Assembly: GCA_964438715.1 (NCBI GenBank)
Contig: CAYTLQ010000293.1
Location: forward strand, 1-10,679
Direction: 5' to 3'
DNA length: 10,679 bases
Origin: CAYTLQ01 sp964438715
GTDB taxonomy: Bacteria > Bacteroidota > Ignavibacteria > Ignavibacteriales > Ignavibacteriaceae
Shown here one piece after another: positions 7,362-10,679 of this stretch; position 1 is the first letter of the stretch; the number at the start of each line of letters is the position of its first letter. The position numbers were made by a program, and so were the translations under genes. The notes below the pieces were generated by a model that was given only the letters and a program-made list of their open reading frames with translations, had not been told where the DNA came from and searched no databases.

Positions 7362-7373
7362 CTAAAATTTTAG
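7362..7373. repeat. 12-bp perfect palindrome CTAAAATTTTAG
   Basis: The palindrome lies between repeat copy 2 and the hairpin structure at 7372-7417, overlapping the latter by two bases. On the - strand it provides the AAAATTTT tract directly after that stem, so it probably belongs to the terminator. An AT-rich binding site cannot be excluded. Confidence 0.4.
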
Positions 7374-7417
7374 GGCAAGCATTTTCCCAAAGGGATGGCT
7401 ATGCCACTACTTGCCCT
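7372..7417 (-). terminator. Branched (three-way) terminator structure after the metallopeptidase gene
   Basis: An 8-bp closing stem, AGGGCAAG (7372-7379) with CTTGCCCT (7410-7417), encloses two further small hairpins: TCCC-AAA-GGGA (7385-7395) and TGGC-TAT-GCCA (7396-7406). On the - strand it begins 16 bases after the stop of the 7434-9614 gene and is followed by TAAAATTTT, as expected for intrinsic termination. The branched shape is unusual for a simple terminator. Confidence 0.6.
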
Positions 7418-7433
7418 TAGTTTTTGTAACAGT

Positions 7434-9614
7434 TTACTTCAACAATGTCATTTTGTTATTCTGAACAAAGTCATTTACTCTAAGCGAGTATATATAAACA
7501 CCCGAAGGTAAATAACTTGCATCAAAACTAACTGAATATGCTCCTTCTGATTTTAATTCGTTTACAAGAACAGTTACTTCACTTCCAAGTAGATCATAAA
7601 CTTTCAATTGAACTAATCCACTCTTTGGAAGTTGATAAACAATATTTGTTATAGGATTGAATGGATTCGGATAGTTTTGGCTTAAACTATAGTTTTCTAT
7701 AAGATTATTTTGTGATTGCTTCTGCAAAGCACGATCCCAATTTATCCAATCAGATAATGATGGTGTTGATTCTGCATTGCCATTATCAATAGCGGTTATT
7801 CTATAATATAATTTAGCAGAACCAAAGCCAACATAAACATCACCATCCGTCCAGCTGCTTACTGGTGTTGTGCCATTATAAGCATTTATTGTAGCAACTA
7901 AACCAAAATATGTTGGCTCGTTTCCATCTGGACTGTCACCTCGATATATCTTGTACTTACCAGAATACTGCATATCTGTTTCAATATTGGGTGACCAATT
8001 TAAAACAGCTTGATACATTGAATTTGCACTTACAATAAGTCCAGTTGGTTTTGATGGAGGAGCATTTAATGATGTTCCAACAAAAATATCTAATGAATAA
8101 ACACCATTAGTAATGCTGTTTAGTTTAAAGCCAAATGGTGTAGCAGTTTTATTCGCTCTCTGTGAACTTGGATTGCTGAATGGAGACCAAACTTCGTTGT
8201 AACCAAGCCTAAATGCGTCTTTACCATCACCGGAATAGCGTACATCTAAAACAGGCTGACCACTTTTATTTTCAGTAAAATGTATTGCTGCTGTTCCTTG
8301 ATAAACATTATTCCAATACCACGGAATAAATTCTAAATCGTGATAACCATTTACTCTATCAGCACCAAGCCTCTTAAATACTAGCAGATATCCAGGACCC
8401 CATTGATTTGGTGTTAGTTGATTGACTGTCCAATTCCATCTGCCATCAGCTGCTAAACATTTAATAAATTTATTGTCTTGTCCAGCACTTTCTTGTCTCA
8501 ATACATATACACCATTTTCTACATTACCGTAAGGACTTCTTAAAAACATCTGATTGTTTTCCCAGAATGATATCTTCTGATGATTCTCAATGTAGAAATA
8601 TTCATTTGTAGCTGCATTTCCAACCAAACGGTAAGCAACACCGGTAGTAACAAAATCTGGTAAAGTGGCATTTTGAATTGTTTGGTCTGGCGATGCTGGT
8701 ACAGTATTTAAGTTTATCCAGCCAAGGCGGTATCGTTCAAAAGAATTTGCGATAAAATTCTTTATTCCCCAACCGGAAAGCAAACCCCAAAAGCCGTGTC
8801 CAACGTGTTGATCGTTCCCGCCTTGCAAGTAATGACCATATTCGTGAATGCAGAAGCGAAACATATTTTCAATAAACCAGTCACATAAAGAAGCACCAGA
8901 ACCACCCGGTGTATTACCGCTTGGAAATACACCCATCTTCAATCTTCGCTGTCCGTTATCCACCAGTACATCAGGCCAACCTAAACCTAAATCGGCGGAA
9001 CGACCCATATTTAATTTGTTGAAAATGCTATCTCTCTGATTTATTGTGTAGTCATTAGCGATATTTCTCCAAACCATAAAAACCATATCTACTATTCCAT
9101 CAGGTCGATTTATGTGGTTATAATTACCTTCATAATCCCAATTATCAAACTGTGCAAAATCCCAGGTTTGATCTAACTGCTGAATTATCTGTGTATGAAT
9201 GTCACCTCGTTTTTTATTGTTAGCTAAATACCACGCTCTCGTTTGAGGTGTTACAACTGAAACTGTCTTACCAATAAACTTTAATTTGTTAAAAGACATT
9301 TCATTAAAGTAATGGGTCATTGAGCCTTGAGTAGGATTAGTGCTCCAGCTCTGGTCAACCCAGCCTTGCATATTGGCTGGTGCTTGTCCTTTAACCCAGG
9401 TTGAATTTGTTGTGTCGTGTTTATCATCAGGAAATTGTGCAAAAACAAAAAGAACTCTTATCGTACCTACTGATGGAAGTAACCAGCCGCCAATCTGTCC
9501 GTTCCAAATATTTTCTAAACCGGATGGTGTACATTGCATAGGGTCGTTTTGTGCATAGTTGTTTGTAAGCCCAAAACAAAACGTTATTACCAGAATTAAA
9601 TAAAACTTTTTCAT
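7434..9614 (-). CDS. Secreted M6-like metallopeptidase with FN3-like domain and T9SS sorting domain
   Basis: The protein has 726 residues. A signal peptide covers 1-21 (K-K, hydrophobic core, N-Y-A-Q). The catalytic region spans about 48-300: an R-V-L-F-V-F-A-Q-F-P-D strand (53-63), an N-R-P-D-G-I-V-D-M-V-F-M-V motif (169-181), the zinc-binding HEYGH at 257-261 (H257 and H261 as ligands, E258 as catalytic base), then F-W-G-L-L-S-G-W (275-282) and R-L-G-W (296-299). This order matches M6 (immune inhibitor A-like) peptidases, where the third ligand is an Asp or His shortly after HExxH; D268 or H270 are candidates here. Residues about 518-622 look like fibronectin type III, and 644-726 are the type IX sorting domain ending L-L-K. 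The likely role is extracellular protein degradation. The start is supported by GGAG at 9621-9624. Only 19 bp separate it from the upstream gene, so they are probably co-transcribed. Confidence 0.9.
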   Translation of the reverse strand: MKKFYLILVITFCFGLTNNYAQNDPMQCTPSGLENIWNGQIGGWLLPSVGTIRVLFVFAQFPDDKHDTTNSTWVKGQAPANMQGWVDQSWSTNPTQGSMTHYFNEMSFNKLKFIGKTVSVVTPQTRAWYLANNKKRGDIHTQIIQQLDQTWDFAQFDNWDYEGNYNHINRPDGIVDMVFMVWRNIANDYTINQRDSIFNKLNMGRSADLGLGWPDVLVDNGQRRLKMGVFPSGNTPGGSGASLCDWFIENMFRFCIHEYGHYLQGGNDQHVGHGFWGLLSGWGIKNFIANSFERYRLGWINLNTVPASPDQTIQNATLPDFVTTGVAYRLVGNAATNEYFYIENHQKISFWENNQMFLRSPYGNVENGVYVLRQESAGQDNKFIKCLAADGRWNWTVNQLTPNQWGPGYLLVFKRLGADRVNGYHDLEFIPWYWNNVYQGTAAIHFTENKSGQPVLDVRYSGDGKDAFRLGYNEVWSPFSNPSSQRANKTATPFGFKLNSITNGVYSLDIFVGTSLNAPPSKPTGLIVSANSMYQAVLNWSPNIETDMQYSGKYKIYRGDSPDGNEPTYFGLVATINAYNGTTPVSSWTDGDVYVGFGSAKLYYRITAIDNGNAESTPSLSDWINWDRALQKQSQNNLIENYSLSQNYPNPFNPITNIVYQLPKSGLVQLKVYDLLGSEVTVLVNELKSEGAYSVSFDASYLPSGVYIYSLRVNDFVQNNKMTLLK

Positions 9615-9633
9615 TTTTTACTCCAGTATAAAT

Positions 9634-10509
9634 TTATTTTAATAAAATTAATTTTTTAGATGAAGTTCTGTTACCAGCAACAATAGTGTAAATATAAACC
9701 CCGCTTGGTAGATCATATGCGTTGAAAACAACTGAATGAGTTCCAGCGGATTTATATTCATCCATTAATACTTCGACCTCTTCACCTAAAAGAGAGTAAA
9801 CAGTTAGTTTTACTTTTTGCGGTTCTGCTAAATTAAATTTAATTGTTGTTGTAGGATTGAACGGATTAGGATAATTCTGAAATAGTTCAAATGAATTTAA
9901 AACATTAAACTCATCTTTTACAGATGTGATGATGCCAATGGTATCTCCATCAATTATACATCCTTGTAGTATTCTTTGAGGTCCACCCCCTTCATCGTCA
10001 AAAACACTAACTAATCCAATACCATAAGCGACTGTTTCCGTATATTCAGGCCAAGAAAATTCATTGAGAATGCTATCAGGTTGATATTGGTAAAAAGTTA
10101 TTTCCTTAAAGGTAGTGGAACGATCATAGAAAAATCCTTCATATATTGACCGAACCTTTGCGAGTTTATATACAAAAAAGGTGTCAACTATATGGTGAAC
10201 ATCAACAATCCAATTATCTCCCGTGTCAGCATTAAGTTTATAATAAAGCCAGTTTAAATCGAATGGGTACTTATATACTTGGTATAATGTATCAATTTTA
10301 TAAGAAGGAGCACCGCCAGTATAGAAAATCCATTTACTATTAAGAGAATCAATTGAAACTGATTGTATCTCAATAATGGTATTTCCAAATGGAGTGTTAT
10401 ACTCCCAAACATTCCCGACGGCAGAAGGAAAAAATTTGTAGGGATCGGGTGTTTGTGCAAATAAACCACAATTAAATAAAACTAAAAAGTAAAAAAACTT
10501 TGATTTCAT
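9634..10509 (-). CDS. Small secreted protein of unknown function with T9SS sorting domain
   Basis: I place the start at 10509, not at the in-frame ATG at 10551, because an AAAGGAG Shine-Dalgarno (10518-10524) lies eight bases before it and the protein then begins with a signal peptide (M-K-S-K, hydrophobic core, then G-L-F-A-Q). The mature part has F-F-P-S-A-V-G-N-V-W-E-Y (26-37) and a later G-I-G-L-V (163-167). This pairing (x-P-x-x-V-G-N-x-W-x-Y and x-G-x-G-L-V) recurs in secreted all-beta proteins of unknown function in Bacteroidota and deltaproteobacteria-like genomes, as I recall. The middle is rich in Tyr, Asp and Phe with no catalytic motif. Residues 209-291 are the type IX sorting domain (Q-N-Y-P-N-P-F-N-P, V-Y-S-L-L-G-E-E, L-P-S-G-V-Y-I-Y, ending L-L-K). 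It is the first gene of a likely two-gene operon with the metallopeptidase. Protein length is 291 residues. Confidence 0.88.
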   Translation of the reverse strand: MKSKFFYFLVLFNCGLFAQTPDPYKFFPSAVGNVWEYNTPFGNTIIEIQSVSIDSLNSKWIFYTGGAPSYKIDTLYQVYKYPFDLNWLYYKLNADTGDNWIVDVHHIVDTFFVYKLAKVRSIYEGFFYDRSTTFKEITFYQYQPDSILNEFSWPEYTETVAYGIGLVSVFDDEGGGPQRILQGCIIDGDTIGIITSVKDEFNVLNSFELFQNYPNPFNPTTTIKFNLAEPQKVKLTVYSLLGEEVEVLMDEYKSAGTHSVVFNAYDLPSGVYIYTIVAGNRTSSKKLILLK

Positions 10510-10517
10510 TTTAATAA

Positions 10518-10524
10518 CTCCTTT
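10518..10524 (-). promoter_or_regulatory. Ribosome-binding site fixing the start of the 9634-10509 gene
   Basis: The - strand reads AAAGGAG eight bases before the ATG at 10509. It selects this ATG over the one 42 bases upstream and places the signal peptide at the N-terminus. Confidence 0.8.
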
Positions 10525-10584
10525 AGGTGAAGGAAAAGGGAGATTATGCAAGTCTAGTTGAAATACCCTTAGGCCCCGAGAAAC

Positions 10585-10679
10585 CTACGATACTTTCTTT
10601 GATACCGTTTTAGTCCTTTCATTCAGTTTTCTTTTAAGCAGAATCATTTTATCAGCATTATTTATTCTCCTCATATTCC
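10585..10679 (-). CDS. Possible 3' end of a gene entering from the right edge
   Basis: One - strand frame is open from the right edge of the window to a TAG at 10585-10587, giving about 31 residues with a basic end (L-K-R-K-L-N-E-R-T-K, then V-S-K-K-V-S). The composition is compatible with the C-terminus of a protein, but a frame this short is easily open by chance in AT-rich DNA. A GGAG in the same stretch precedes only a four-codon frame. No family is recognised. Confidence 0.25.
   Translation of the reverse strand, partial: NMRRINNADKMILLKRKLNERTKTVSKKVS

Noticed and set aside
7372..7417. tRNA or tmRNA-like cloverleaf
   Set aside because: The structure is too short, has only two internal hairpins with three-base loops, and lacks T-loop and anticodon-arm features.
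8848..9558. + strand frames antisense to the metallopeptidase gene
   Set aside because: They fall within a strongly supported - strand coding region and have no start signals or recognisable domains.
10510..10551. ATG at 10551 as the start of the rightmost secreted protein
   Set aside because: It would put 14 unrelated residues before a clear signal peptide and translate through the AAAGGAG ribosome-binding site; the ATG at 10509 fits far better.
10530..10679. Promoter for the rightmost - strand gene
   Set aside because: A CATAAT-like hexamer is present on the - strand near 10543-10548, but no matching -35 box or Bacteroidota TAnnTTTG motif could be paired with it convincingly.

Overview
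The window looks like a low-GC member of the Bacteroidota/Ignavibacteria group. The main evidence is four secreted proteins that share a C-terminal module of about 80 residues starting QN(Y/F)PNPFNP and ending in K. That is the type IX secretion system (T9SS) sorting domain, in the form familiar from Ignavibacteria-like genomes. The clade call is an inference; no rRNA or core phylogenetic marker other than clpX is present.

Left part (1-3712, + strand): a compact housekeeping-type cluster. It holds the 3' end of a tetratricopeptide-repeat protein that enters from outside the window, then clpX (the unfoldase of the ClpXP protease), whose ATG overlaps the TPR stop codon as ATGA. Twenty-one bases later comes an exported protein of about 420 residues. 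I recall this family being labelled asparagine synthetase B in Bacteroidota databases, but it shows none of the AsnB catalytic signatures. A hairpin at 3747-3766 probably ends this unit.

Middle (3821-4345): a broken IS4-family transposase that keeps only its N-terminal DUF4372 region. Its reading frame runs directly into a repeat of about 200 bp (copy 1). A second copy lies at about 7164-7357. The right-hand 100 bp of the two copies align without gaps at about 84% identity. Copy 2 has complementary ends arranged like the R and L boxes of integron attC sites (outer GTATAAC/GTTATAC, inner AAGCGG/CCGCTT), although it is longer than usual for attC.

Right part (4354-10509, - strand): four T9SS cargo genes. 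In order of transcription they are a small secreted protein of unknown function (9634-10509), an M6-like secreted metallopeptidase with an FN3-like domain (7434-9614), a secreted protein of unknown function (5935-7041), and a seven-repeat PQQ-type beta-propeller (4354-5862). The first two are 19 bp apart and probably co-transcribed. The attC-like copies sit after the metallopeptidase gene and after the propeller gene, so the last two genes are bounded by the repeats like a large two-gene cassette.

The repeats are the least explained structure here. They may mark an integron-like or otherwise mobile array that shuffles secreted cargo genes. No integrase is visible in the window.
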